A stretch of 64,000 bases of DNA from Cydia pomonella (lineage: Eukaryota > Arthropoda > Insecta > Lepidoptera > Tortricidae): assembly GCF_033807575.1 (NCBI RefSeq), contig NC_084711.1, positions 14,322,001 through 14,386,000 on the forward strand. Reading direction: 5' to 3'. Shown here one piece after another: positions 46,071 to 57,331 of the stretch (position 1 is its first letter; every line of letters begins with the position of its first letter). A model generated the notes under the pieces. It searched no databases. It saw nothing but the letters and a program-made list of their open reading frames with translations, and was not told where the DNA came from. The translations under genes and the position numbers were made by a program.

Positions 46071-48186
46071 AATATACTCGTACATTGTTTCAATTCAGAT
46101 TTAGATTATATACTGTTTCAAAGGAGAAACCGGTAGTAGTATTGTACATTTATATATATATTTGGGTCAAAATTCTTTTCGTTGTTTTGCTTTTTGTCCC
46201 CAATAAATGTGACGGAGTGTAAGTAGCTTTTAGTATGGGTATGTATGATTTTTAGTTTTCAATTTGTCTCAACTAAAATATAATCTACAGCTATAAAGAC
46301 ATGCAATAGCACTCGACTTTTTTTTTTAATTTGATTGAAGCCACCATGCGTAACAGAGTGGTAAGAAACAAGACAAGGAAAAAAAATTGACCCATTTACG
46401 GCTTAGATAATAGATTGCTAAGTCTCCTGGTAATGGCGGGTGCGGTATTTACAGAAATATACACTCATTAAACCCCCTGAAGGTTTCATTTGGCATCCCA
46501 AACCATAACTGGAGGGCGTAATGAAATGCACAAATATTTCATTACTGTCGCGTACAAAAGGTGGGGTTGGGGAAGGGGTTTGGGCTTAAATCGTTTGTGA
46601 ATGGGTAAAGGTCACTTGAAAGCGTTGGACCAATCAACAAAACAAGGCAACAATTCACTTGGTGGTTTATACTTGCGGATCAGTAGCGGCACTTTAGTTG
46701 ACCAGTTTAAGGAAAGAGGTATAATATTAGGGAAAATACGGCCATATGTGACGCTGCCATCTGGAGAAGTTCCCTGGAGCCGGATGGTACTTAGCAGGGA
46801 CCCGTCCAGTATCCCTTTCGAGGGATTTGGAAGGGGTATTTATTTCGAAAGACTTTGCTTTGCTTACCAAAGCCGTCGCTAACTAAAATCCTTTCGTTTG
46901 GATTTTTAAGCGCTTCATAATACGGGTAAGCTGTTACCCGTTCCTGAGTGCTAACCTCTTGAATTATAAATTATAACGCTTATGCTATTTTCAACATTCG
47001 CTTTGTAAAAATAAAATAAAATATTGCTTATTTATGTTTAAAGTGTCATGAAATTCAGGTGTCATACCCTTTCATTTTAGGAGTATTTCTGCCCCCCTTC
47101 CTTGAGCGACGAACGGGTAAGCAATTCAAAGGGAAAGTCAATCATTGGGGCTATTCGATAAACTACTAATCCATTTAAAGACTTTTTTCTGGGAAAGGGT
47201 GGACAGGTCCCTAGTTCTTAGCACCAGATGAGATTCGGCTCCTTTAGAATACAACTGGCAAAGATGTGTAAGAGTAAGGCGATAAATAGGTAGTTCAAAG
47301 ACAAGCTTCGCGGAGGCAAAATGTTACCCCACTTGCCTATCAGGCCCCGTACCAGATATCCCTCCGCAGTGCACATCCTTTCGCTTCCTCAGGCCTGAGC
47401 CCACAGTTTCGGGTTTGAACAACATAATATAACAACACACCTCTCTACACATATAATAAGTGGGTGGTTATATTTCATTAGGTACTGGTGATGATAGAGC
47501 TATTCCAAGTAGTCTAATTTGAAAACTTTGCAGACGTGAAACGCATTTTGTACCATATGATAAGCTAAAACGCGATGCCCTTAATCGCTCTTTGAATTGT
47601 TCGTTTCAGAAAACTAGGTTAACACAACGCGTATGATAATGGAACTAGTATAGTTATAAAAACCGAGGTGATCTCATAAATTTTCCGCAGATACAACAAC
47701 TTATTGAGATGTTGCCATCTGCGGAACGTTACGTTACGTTAATTCAGTTTCAATACTTATTGGTATAAAAACTAACTTGGATAAATATTAGATACTAGAT
47801 AATATTAGGCAATATTTAAGAAGAAGTAAGAAAATATTTATATTAATCTATCGAGACATATGAATATTGTATGCCACTTCGGAATTACCCTTACCCTTAT
47901 TTCGTCAATCAAGTGATTCCTATCATCAAAGCATTCTTAGGAAATTAGTCTTAGATGCTTCAGGAGGGAGTGCGAGGCGAGGGTGGGTAGGGGGGGGGGG
48001 AGCATCCATCCAGCCTCGCTAATTAAACTGTCGTCTGCCTATTGGCACCGTAACTAAGAACCGATTGGATTTGTTTATAAACCAGGATTAATTCACTGGT
48101 GCACAAACAACCTGTAGGTAATAAGCATCTACAATTGATGCAGTTTTCATGGCGCAAGTAAAAGTAATATTAAATAAAATAAAAAA
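46071..48186. other. Intergenic DNA, no gene seen
   Basis: A perfect hairpin ACGGGTAA...TTACCCGT lies at 46922-46941, an inverted pair CCGCAGAT/ATCTGCGG at about 47687-47725, and a G-run of about 12 at 47989-48001. The 93-codon ORF at 46601-46882 has no domain. Confidence 0.5.
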
Positions 48187-48970
48187 ACCGGTCAAGTGTG
48201 AGTTAGTTTATCTCGCGCACCGAGGGTTCCGTACAAACTTTCAATTTTCTCATGTAACTATAATCACGAAACACTTTTGACCAGAAGTATACTACAGTAC
48301 AGTACAGCGCCATCTATGGGCAAATTGGCTAACTAATTTTCGCGATGTATATATATGTTGGTTTTTCGGGGATAATTATTTATCATGTGAACCGATTTCA
48401 ATAATTTTTGTTTTATTTGAAAGGAAGTGTCTTTAGTGTAATCTAATATCAATTTCAACTATAATAAACACCCACAAATGGGAATAAATTGCAAATTAAA
48501 TTATAAAATGTTTTTGTTATTTAAAAAAACGTTATCAAGATAGTTTTAATTTTAATGTGAGAAATTCATAATTTTTCATTCGTAAACTTCGGAGTTAAGG
48601 CCGAGGGGGGGGGGGGGTATATTTTTTCACATTTTTTTTCATAAGTAAATTTATTTTTTACTATGAAAAAAAAATGTTTTGTATTGTTTAATTTGTGCCC
48701 TTTCAAATGATGCTCCACTTGATCTAGTAACTAGACTTTGAAATTTTGCCCCCTCTTTATATTGGGCATTTTCCATAATTAATATAAATAAAATAAAAAA
48801 ATTACACTTCCAATATGCGGTTAGCGTTGTTCATTACTATTCCAAATTTCAAATCGATAGCTTAAGTACTTCTCGAGATATTTAGCAATGTGACAGACGG
48901 ACGGACGGACGGACAGAGTCGCTGCTCCATAAGGGTTCCTTTTGTACCTTTTTGGTACGGAACCCTAAAA
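48187..48970 (+). repeat. CCGGTCAAG/GGGTTCCGTA interspersed repeat
   Basis: The left end is CCGGTCAAGTGTGAG with GAGGGTTCCGTAC at 48221. The right end is a GACGGACGGACGGACAG tract and GGTACGGAACCCTAAAA at 48954. The interior has a G-run of 13 and poly-T. Its right half is the template of the tandem duplication that follows. Confidence 0.65.
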
Positions 48971-49474
48971 ACGACTTTAAGAAAGGGCTTAATATGGAGT
49001 CATTGTGTTGTCTTCGTCAGCAGTTTATTCTTATCTTATTATAAATATTCCTTTCTATTTAAGTAAATTTATTTTTTACTATGAAAAAAAATGTTTTGTA
49101 TTGTTTAATTTGTGCCCTTTCAAATGATACTCCACTTGATCTAGTAACTAGACTTTGAAATTTTGCCCCCTCTTTATGTTGGGCATTTTCCATAATTAAT
49201 ATAAATAAAATAAAAAAATTACACTTCCAATATACGGTTAGCGTTGTTCATTACTATTCCAAATTTCAAATCTATAGCTTAAGTACTTCTCGAGATATTT
49301 AGCAATGTGACAGACGGACGGACGGACGGACAGAGTCGCTGCTCCATAAGGGTTCCTTTTGTACCTTTTTGGTACGGAACCCTAAAAACGACTTTAAGAA
49401 AGGGCTTAATATTGAGTCATTGTGTTGTCTTCGTCAGCAGTTTATTCTTATATTATTATAAATATTCCTTTCTA
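48642..49474 (+). repeat. Tandem duplication of a 418-bp unit
   Basis: Unit 1 (48642-49057) and unit 2 (49060-49474) both start TAAGTAAATTTATTTTTTAC and end CTTTCTA. I count six substitutions and a one-base difference in an A-run. The junction falls within the right half of the GGGTTCCGTA repeat and its downstream flank. Confidence 0.9.
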
Positions 49475-50906
49475 GGAGCAAAGGACGAGTTTAATATAAG
49501 AAAAAGTATTCAAATAATTTTGCTATATTATTTGAAGAGTTTCTTCGATTTCTCCAGACGTGACGATAATGGGCTCAACTCTGAAGCCTTTCATAAAAAA
49601 TCCTAAATCGATCTAGCCGTCTGTTAAATAATAGGAAATGCCGACAACAAAGGTTAAAAAAGATCTCAACGATTTGAGAATCTTCTTAATTTTAAAAGAC
49701 AATTAATAGCTCATAGCCCAAAAACTTTGTAGTCATCAGTCGGTCCGTTTATCATCAGTGTTAAGTGTTGTTATATCTAGAGCGATAAAAGAAAAATATG
49801 CCATCATATGCCCGTTGTTTGGAAATATCGATAAAAACCCCGGATGAACCATCCGTCCCCAAATTCCATCAAATATTTCGCGGGTCGTGATTATGTCATG
49901 GTCTGCGGATTATTTCCCCATCGAGACAACTTTTACTGAGCGTGACTTTACCCGAATGAGCGACAGCTACTTTTTAACCGTTTTGTTTGCTTCAAGGTTG
50001 TTACGGGGAGTAAAGGTTTACTTTATATATTTATGAACTTTACGTTTAATCGCGTTCCCAACTGTATTTTAACTTTTATCATATAACTTGGTAAGTTGTC
50101 ATGAGGTATATTTCATATACGCAGTAAATTAAAAACTATCCTTACTCATCGTATCGTTAGTTTTGACATTATTGTGTTAACATGTTGATTTGTCTATAAA
50201 TGAAAGCTTAAATTTAAGGATAGACTACACCTGGGCCCTAAATACTTTTAATGCGAAATGTCCCTTTTAAAATTGAAATCAATTTCTAACGCAAACATTT
50301 CAGATAACTTATAAGAAAGTTACTTATTTTCAAATTTAATACAATTAACCCTTTCGGCCGCGTATGTAACCGAGTTTTGTAACCAAGTACAAAATAAGAA
50401 AATTTACTTTTCTCATAACCAGGTACAAACCAGTAAAAATATTTTTCACGCCACTGTTCAGAAATGTGGCAATAGATGGTCTGAAACCAAGCAGGAAAGT
50501 AGGCAATAGCTGTAGCACCTGAACCACCACTACTACAATGTATCATTGTTATCATATTCTGTCATTCGTGATCTTTGTTATCATCATTTGTCATTGGTGA
50601 TGGTAAAAGGTCTTTTTTTGGCGCAACTATTTCCTTCAAAAATTATATTAGGTTATCTATAGGATCAATTACTTGTTTTAAAAAAAAGAATCATCAAAAC
50701 CATTCAGTTCACGCTTCAGGCGTTTTTACTTTTGTAGCTGTTTGTGGTTTTTTAGCAAAAACGCTTCTAAGTTTAGAGTCGGTTTGAAGCAAACAATAGA
50801 AAAATGTCTCTTAAAAGTGATAAAAAAGTAAAAAAGGCGGAATCGGAAAATACTTACTGAATTGGATAGTGTAAATTGTGTAGTGTGGGGGTGGGGTGGG
50901 GTTAGG
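49475..50906. other. Intergenic DNA, no gene seen
   Basis: No protein domain or RNA gene is recognised. GGGGTGGGGTGGGG lies at about 50888-50901. Confidence 0.5.
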
Positions 50907-51020
50907 GTCGGCAACGCGCATGTAACTCCTCTGGAGTTGCAGGTGTACATAGGCTACGGAGACTGCTTACCATCAGGCAGGCCGTATGCTTGTTTGCCAC
51001 CGACGTAGTATAAAAATAAA
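50907..51020 (+). mobile_element. SINE-like interspersed repeat 3' portion
   Basis: The blocks CGCATGTAACTCCTCTGGAG, GGAGACTGCTTACCATCAGG and CCGTATGCTTGTTTGCCACC followed by TATAAAAATAAAT match, from memory, a very abundant moth repeat. A degenerate inverted scrap lies near 24951. Confidence 0.5.
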
Positions 51021-51190
51021 TATTAGAAACGTATCAAAATGTGAAAAAAAAGGTTCCTGGCAAAAATACATCGCTTTCTTTCAACAACTGTCCTTATGTC
51101 AATATAAATATTAATGTATATTAAAGTACTTCTAGTTATGCAAATGTTTTCTTATTTTCTCGCAGTAGTCGTGAAAAGCACTATGTAATG

Positions 51191-51297
51191 CCTCGGCCGG
51201 AAACGCTAAAGATGGACTCGTATTATTTGAGGGCCTCCACTAACGTGTCGGCCCTCAAACTCACTCGTCCATCTTTGAGCGGTTTTCCGGCCTCTCC
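51191..51297. repeat. Fold-back MITE-like element
   Basis: The left arm (CGGCCGGAAACGCTAAAGAT, then TTTGAGGGCC, 51194-51236) is complementary to the right arm (GGCCCTCAAA, then ATCTTTGAGCGGTTTTCCGG, about 51250-51292), leaving a short loop. A few mismatches. No ORF. Confidence 0.75.
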
Positions 51298-53045
51298 TAC
51301 AATGTACTATAGTTTGTAACTGGGAACGAGAAAAGATAAAACCTTATTCTTTTCATAACACTTGCTCGAAAAAGATCTTATTTCATGCAGGTGTGCTGAA
51401 GGACAAAGGCCTATTTTGTTCCCACGGGAGTTATGGATTGTGAAAAAAGCTATATCTCCCTTGGAAGTTATAGCTTTTTTTTAATTATGTCATTTATTCA
51501 TACAAACCAAGTAGCATAAATGAGTTTTACTTTTAAAATACTGACGTTTATAATTTAATATTTTTGTTTATGTTTATAATTGTTTAATTTGATTAATTTA
51601 ACAGACGAATGTTTGATATGTCACCGTATTTAAGAATTATTTCGCTAAAAATTTAGTTTTTAGTTCGCAAGTGTGATGATAAACATTGTGTGTAACTCCG
51701 GGGGTAAGAATATTGCAATCTCGGGTCTTTAATTCCCTCGTATCCAAAATTTCACTCTGCATAGTCCCCCTCGTTGCACAATGTACTATTATTATTTCTT
51801 AATTCAACTTTTTTACCGTAGGGAACTCTGTTCTTATTACCACTGCTCAAAGTTTTATTGGCATAATTCATAAAATGAAATAAAATACAGTAATATTTTA
51901 TTTAAAATACTGGGATCCCAAAAGTTTATTCTTGTTTACCACTAACCAATGCTCTTCCTGCAATGATTTTTTCTAATAAAATATAAGGTTTTAGTAAAGT
52001 GACGCAGTTGTTGTTGGGATATTCCATGTTTTTTTTAAATTCGGCATAAATAATAAAGTTATCGTAAAAACGTCGCTGCAGCGATGATATACTATTATAG
52101 AAAATGTTATAAATACTCATAATGAATATTTAAAAAAACTGAAATGTTATCTTTTATTTACTTATTTGTCTCCCGAAACAAAATTTCTACACAATTTCTA
52201 TTAGGCATTAAAAAGTATTTTGGACCACCTAATAAATCGTCAGTTAACAGCCAAACACAGTGAAATGAATAAACTAAAACAATACGATGTCCAGTTAATA
52301 AGACGCAAACGCAGTATGTTGGGTTCGTAACTGTCACTGGACTAATTTAATTACGTTCCAAACACTACGTACGATTGCGAGACTCGCTGCCGGTTAGTCC
52401 ATAGCTACACGCGACACAGACACAAAATTAACTTTAATGAATGAATAGCAATCCACAAAGGAGCTGAAACTTTACAGAAACGGTGAAATCAATGTAAATT
52501 AGCCTTACAACTTGTAGTGAGTGGAAACAAGTTACAGAGAAATAAAAAGGAGGGGAAATAGCTTCGGAATAGTTTCGCAAGTTACCCAAGGGACTGTGAT
52601 AAAATACGCTAGTTGTGCGAGCTCCGTTTCACATAGTTTTGTACAAATATCAAATATGACAAAAAACTAACCCTCAATTTGCTCTACGTCTGGTTCACGC
52701 CGGTGTTCGTCGGCAAACGTCGAATTTAGATGCATAAAAGAATGTTTGAATTTTAAAATCAAACTTCCGTCTATTATATTTGCTTTTGAAAAATATCTAG
52801 TTGAAGTTCTTAAACAACAGCACCAGCGCTGTATTAAAAAGTGGAAAAAATAATGGGCTCAGCAGAGGAAATTATATTTTATGGTTTAATTACTTTAACT
52901 GTTTATTCAATTGGCACGAAGGCAAAATTATTATTCCTAAGATGGTTGCATTTTTGTAAAAAGATTAAATCAGCAAAAAAAATGTTAATATATATTTTTA
53001 TAAGGTACTGTAGTTCTCTCTCGTTACATTAATTCTTTCCGACCT
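51298..53045. other. Intergenic DNA, no gene seen
   Basis: AT-rich with chance ORFs only. Confidence 0.5.
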
Positions 53046-53180
53046 GGCCGCGTAGCCAACGTGCATATATATCGCTTACGCTCCGTAGCGATCGAAACGC
53101 AACTGTCACTGTCCCACTAATATGGAAGAGTGATAGAGAGACATTGTCGAAGCGATAGCGATTGTCACCTTGGCTAGGCC
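53046..53180. mobile_element. Inverted-repeat MITE, copy 1
   Basis: The left end GGCCGCGTAGCCAACGTGC and the right end CACCTTGGCTAGGCC are imperfect complements. The core GAAACGCAACTGTCACTGTC and GATAGAGAGACA recur at 63453-63566 in the same orientation. Confidence 0.7.
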
Positions 53181-53270
53181 GGCTGTATACTACGTACACA
53201 CTCAATAATGTTAACGCTTGACGATGACATAATAAAAAACAAATGCAGTAATCGAATGTCACTCGAAGGG

Positions 53271-53449
53271 TGTTAAAGGCTGAACTATGGCCGTAGGATC
53301 CAAATAAGTAAATTTATGAATTAAAAATGCAAAAGTACGTTCATTACGAATATTATATTGTCTAAGAAGAAAAATGTTGACATTGTTTCATGTTACCATG
53401 GAAACCAGTAAAGTTTTTAATGTTGCTATACAAACTCCATTCTGCAACA
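53271..53449 (-). repeat. 3' LTR of the BEL/Pao element
   Basis: Direct repeat of 61143-61321. Its ends are TGTT and AACA in either orientation. It differs from the 5' LTR at three substitutions, all within about 25 bases near the outer end. Confidence 0.93.
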
Positions 53450-53458
53450 TATTCCGCC
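53450..53458 (-). promoter_or_regulatory. Short polypurine tract-like sequence
   Basis: Immediately upstream of the 3' LTR on the coding strand the sequence is GGCGGAATA, the expected position for plus-strand priming. It is short and the call rests mainly on position. Confidence 0.5.
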
Positions 53459-53889
53459 AACAGAAAATAACATAACTAGGCACAAAATCAATACCTTATT
53501 AAAATTTAATATATACTACATTTTACATTAGCACCTTGTATACTTGTATTACACAGATTAATATTTAGAGTGGACTGTAATCTTTTAAGGTTTGTGTAAT
53601 TGAAATTAATATAACTCTTACTAAAAACTTAATAAGTTGCTATGTAAGCAAGTTCGCAAGATTGCTATGAATGTAGTTACGAAACAGTACGTAAAAACAT
53701 AAGACACATTTCATAGAGCTAAATAAACATTTTAAACATTAGATGCGACCAGCATCCACATATTAAACATATAGTATATGACTACCTACTTTCAGTTATA
53801 AATTAAGTATAAGTACAATTCAGTAGGATAATTAGCCATAAATCTTAACTAAAATATCAAAATAGCAATATATAACATTTTTTTAAACA

Positions 53890-54756
53890 TTATTCATCTA
53901 AAGGCAGTATACAAACTTTGGTAATGGATGTTGTATGAACCTTACCATTTGCCTTTTTTACTTCTAAGGCTCTTACCTTCCCATCCTGACCTGGAAACAC
54001 CTTGGTCACTCTAGCCATAGGCCAAGTCATAGGCGGAGTATCTATTTCACGCAAGATAACTAGATCACCTACTTTAATATTAGGCAAGGTAGTCTTCCAT
54101 TTAGGACGGTTTTGTAAGACATTTAGGTATTGTTTAGACCAATATCGCCAAAAGTGCTGCTGCAGAGCAGTACATTTCCGCCAAAACTTTAATCTATTAT
54201 CAGGTAAGTTTGTGATATCCTGTTCAGGATAGCAAGTTAAGGGCGCACCGGTTAAGAAATGTCCTGGCGTTAAATAGGAGAGATCCTCGATGTCTGATGA
54301 CATTGGCGTGATCGGCCTTGAGTTCAAAATGCTCTCAATTTGAACTAGCGCAGTGTACAGAAGTTCATATGTTAAAACATGTGAGCCCAACTTTCTTTTC
54401 AAATGATATTTAACACTTTTTACTGCGGCCTCCCATAGACCACCAAACACTGGAGAGTAACTCGGTATGAAATGGAATGTTGTTCCCATTTTTGCAGTTA
54501 CATTTTGAACTTGAATTTGATGACATTTATTGTTATTTAATTTCTATAGCTCAGACAACTGAGTACTAGCCGACTTAAAAGTAGCGGCATTATCACAATA
54601 CACCTCTGTTGGAACATTACGTCTCGCAATAAATCGTTTAAAGCTAGCCAAGAATGTATCAGTGGTCAGATCTGACACTAACTCTAAATGTATGGCTTTG
54701 GTAACAAAACACACATATACAGCAATATAACCTTTAGTAGTGACAACACTTCTCAC
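53890..54756 (-). pseudogene. BEL/Pao integrase C-terminal part, frameshifted and with a stop
   Basis: This region continues pol in another frame. It starts near RSVVTTKGYIAVYVCFVTKA and reaches the second catalytic Asp in YCDNAATFKSA, then a TAG at 54544-54546. Beyond it the same frame resumes and includes the catalytic Glu in FGGLWEAAVKSVKYHLKRKL, NSRPITPMSSD and a C-terminal DUF5641-like domain (LRFWRK-type LKFWRKCTALQQHFWRYWSK, PPMTWPMARVTKVFPG, VRALEVK). The first catalytic Asp (VGIDFAGP) is in the upstream ORF. Splitting by a frameshift (54757-54765) and a nonsense codon means no active integrase can be made from this copy. It normally joins the cDNA to host DNA. Confidence 0.9.
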
Positions 54757-57331
54757 TCTTGACTGCTTTTAGGATTGGGCCCGCAAAGTCTATTCCAACC
54801 TTAGCAAAAACACGATCTATGCTGACTCTACCAGCGGGCAATGAACCCATCAGCTGTTTTGCTGTTAGACCTTTTAATCTAAAACATGTGAGACATTTAT
54901 TCACAAACTTTTTTACCAATCTCAAACCATTAACTATATAATAACGTTGACTTAAATTGCAAAGTACCTCTTTCTGACTGGCATGTAAAAGTTTTAAATG
55001 TTCATTTTCAATAATAAGGTAAGTTACCTTAGATTCTTTTGGTAAGATTATCTGATGCTTATGGCTATAAGGTAAGGAGGAGTGTTGCAAACGTCCACCT
55101 ATTCTGAGAATACCGTTAGCATCAATGAAGGGGTTGACAGATTGTAAATATGACGAAACCTGCCTACCTGCCCGCAAAGAGGCAATCTCGTTGTCAAAGA
55201 ACTTACTTTGTTCATTTTTTATAAAGAAATGCAATGCCTGAGTTGCCTCGCTAAATGTAATAAAATTAAGCTTTATTTTTTGAGAACCCGGCCTTACATT
55301 ATTACAGAATCTTTGTATGTAGGCAAGCACGCTAACTGCCTTATTAATGTTAGAGAACTTATCTAACAAATCATTTGCAAGAGAAGCCGATCGATATGAT
55401 GCCATACACACCGGCTCGGAACCATCAGCATGCTTGATCTCTGGTAAGTTGTCAGGTAAGTTATCACTATCACCGGTGAATTTATACTCTGGATCAGACA
55501 TGCTATCTGGACCACTCCACCACAGCTGGTTACGTTGTAGTTCACTAGGTTTTACACCTCGACTCAAACAATCAGAAGGATTGAGGTCTGTGTTTATATA
55601 CAACCATTGGAAACCCTTTGTATATTCGTTAATTAATTTGACTCTATTAGCAACATAAGCATTTAGTTTTGTTGGATCCGTTTTTTGCCATGCCAAAACA
55701 ACCTGAGAATCACTGAAAAGATGCACACTTTTAATAGATATTTTTTTACTTAATGTATTGTATGCTCTCAAGCATAATTTTGCCATCAAAAGGGATGCAT
55801 TTAATTCTAATCGTGGCACAGTCAATTTCTTGTCTTTACACGCAATGCGATTTTTAGAACAAAGAAGCGACATAGTTACTTTACCATGCTTGTCAGTGAC
55901 TCTTAAATAAATCACTGCCCCATAAGCAGTAATAGAGGCATCACCAAATGCTATTAGCTGAGCAGACTGAATGTTATCAACAGTAACATTTCGTTTTATT
56001 TTAATTTCTTTCATTGCCTGCAAATCATTATAAAATTCAAGCCATTCTTTTAGTAAAATAGGCGAGGGCACAGAGTCCCAGTCGGAACAAGCCTGAGCTA
56101 TTTTTTGCATAATTATTTTGGCTTGGACAAAAACGGGTCCAGCCAGACCTAACGGGTCATAGAACTGGCTTATGTAGCTTAAAATTTGTCTTTTTGTGTC
56201 AGGGACATTTTTTGACACTGGACATGAAAGTTTAAAAGAATCTGAGTTGATATCTAACTTTAAACCTAAAGTTTTGATGTCCTTATTCAGCTCCAGCTCC
56301 CCAACAACCTGCTGTTCTGCTGGAATATTTGTCAAAATTGTAGGGTCATTAGCCGCCCATTTATGTAATGTAAAATTACCTTTAGTAAGTAATTCTATCA
56401 ACTGGGTTTGAGTGTCAACAATCTTTGTCAAACTATCCTCTGTATGAATGATATCATCTACATATGTAGAGTTAAGTATTGCCGAACTGGCTAGAGGATA
56501 TTGCCTCTCAAATTTCGTAGCCAGCTCGTTCAAGCATCTTGTTGAAAGATAACTTGATGACTTCATTCCATAGCAAACTGTATTTAGCTGAATACATTTT
56601 ACTGACTCATTAGGAGTGTCTCGCCAGAGAATGTTTTGCAAAGATCGCTGATCTTTTTGTACTAAAATATTTCGGAACATACGCCTGATATCACAAACAA
56701 TAAAATATTTGTGCACTCTAAATGACAACAGTATATCAAACAGCTCCTGTTGAACAATTGGCCCATTCATTAAAATATTATTCAATGATATCTTATTACT
56801 CGTTAACATAGATCCATCTAAGACTACCCGTAGCTTGGTACTTACTGCATCCGGCCTTAAAACAGCTGAATGTCCCATAAAGTACACAGGATCTTTAGTA
56901 AGATCATATGAAGAAATGTCAACATATGACCCATGACCTAAGTCGAGATATTCATGTATGAAATCCTTATAACCTTCATACAACTTTTGATCCTTTTGAA
57001 ATCTCTTTTCAAGATTATAAAATCTCTTTAGAGCTAGCCCGAATGAATCCCCCAATGTATTATTCACATCATAGATAGGTATCTTTAATGGCAATGAAAC
57101 TGTAAATTGATTGTCTTCAAGTATGACAGTTTCAGTAAACAATTTTTCGCACTGTTGTTGTTCAGATGTATGTTCCGCATATATTTCGGGTACCTTTTCT
57201 GTTTGCCAAAAATTGGACATAGTATCGCGTATATCGGTTTGACATTCTTGACAGAAAAGCGTAACAGCAGGTCGTTTAAGAATAGAAGATGGGACATCAC
57301 CTCCTACTACGTAACCAAACTGTGTGTGAAC
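54734..57331 (-). CDS. BEL/Pao pol: reverse transcriptase, RNase H, integrase N-terminus (disrupted)
   Basis: The frame is open from the hAT junction at 57331 to a stop at 54734, about 865 codons; ATG 57220 is internal. The reverse transcriptase shows LRVVLDGS, the catalytic Asp in FIVCDIRRMF and the catalytic YVDDI. RNase H residues appear in IAFGDASITAYG, VPRLELNASLL, LFSDSQVVLAW and NPSDCLSRG. The integrase HHCC finger follows (HLKLLHASQKEV, then NKCLTCFRLK), then the first catalytic Asp in VGIDFAGP. The frame is lost right after ILKAVKS by a one-base indel. Its 5' end is continuous in frame with the gag-pro part once the hAT and one target copy are discounted. It copies element RNA into DNA in cytoplasmic particles. 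Confidence 0.93.
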   Translation of the reverse strand, partial: VHTQFGYVVGGDVPSSILKRPAVTLFCQECQTDIRDTMSNFWQTEKVPEIYAEHTSEQQQCEKLFTETVILEDNQFTVSLPLKIPIYDVNNTLGDSFGLALKRFYNLEKRFQKDQKLYEGYKDFIHEYLDLGHGSYVDISSYDLTKDPVYFMGHSAVLRPDAVSTKLRVVLDGSMLTSNKISLNNILMNGPIVQQELFDILLSFRVHKYFIVCDIRRMFRNILVQKDQRSLQNILWRDTPNESVKCIQLNTVCYGMKSSSYLSTRCLNELATKFERQYPLASSAILNSTYVDDIIHTEDSLTKIVDTQTQLIELLTKGNFTLHKWAANDPTILTNIPAEQQVVGELELNKDIKTLGLKLDINSDSFKLSCPVSKNVPDTKRQILSYISQFYDPLGLAGPVFVQAKIIMQKIAQACSDWDSVPSPILLKEWLEFYNDLQAMKEIKIKRNVTVDNIQSAQLIAFGDASITAYGAVIYLRVTDKHGKVTMSLLCSKNRIACKDKKLTVPRLELNASLLMAKLCLRAYNTLSKKISIKSVHLFSDSQVVLAWQKTDPTKLNAYVANRVKLINEYTKGFQWLYINTDLNPSDCLSRGVKPSELQRNQLWWSGPDSMSDPEYKFTGDSDNLPDNLPEIKHADGSEPVCMASYRSASLANDLLDKFSNINKAVSVLAYIQRFCNNVRPGSQKIKLNFITFSEATQALHFFIKNEQSKFFDNEIASLRAGRQVSSYLQSVNPFIDANGILRIGGRLQHSSLPYSHKHQIILPKESKVTYLIIENEHLKLLHASQKEVLCNLSQRYYIVNGLRLVKKFVNKCLTCFRLKGLTAKQLMGSLPAGRVSIDRVFAKVGIDFAGPILKAVKSEKCCHY

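Noticed and set aside
46601..46882. 93-codon plus-strand ORF as a gene
   Set aside because: No domain, no homologue recalled, no splice or promoter context; probably chance in a GC-richer patch.
48890..48920. CRISPR-like or regulatory array from GACGGACGGAC repeats
   Set aside because: A simple 4-base microsatellite inside an interspersed repeat; no spacers.
50888..50920. Telomeric TTAGG repeats
   Set aside because: Only a single GGTTAGGG word within GGGGT runs; no array.
53459..53889. Envelope-like gene downstream of BEL/Pao integrase
   Set aside because: Only about 430 bases remain before the 3' LTR and no ORF of useful length or transmembrane pattern is present.
57085..57300. 71-codon minus-strand ORF overlapping the start of pol
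   Set aside because: It lies in a different frame from the conserved pol sequence and has no motif.
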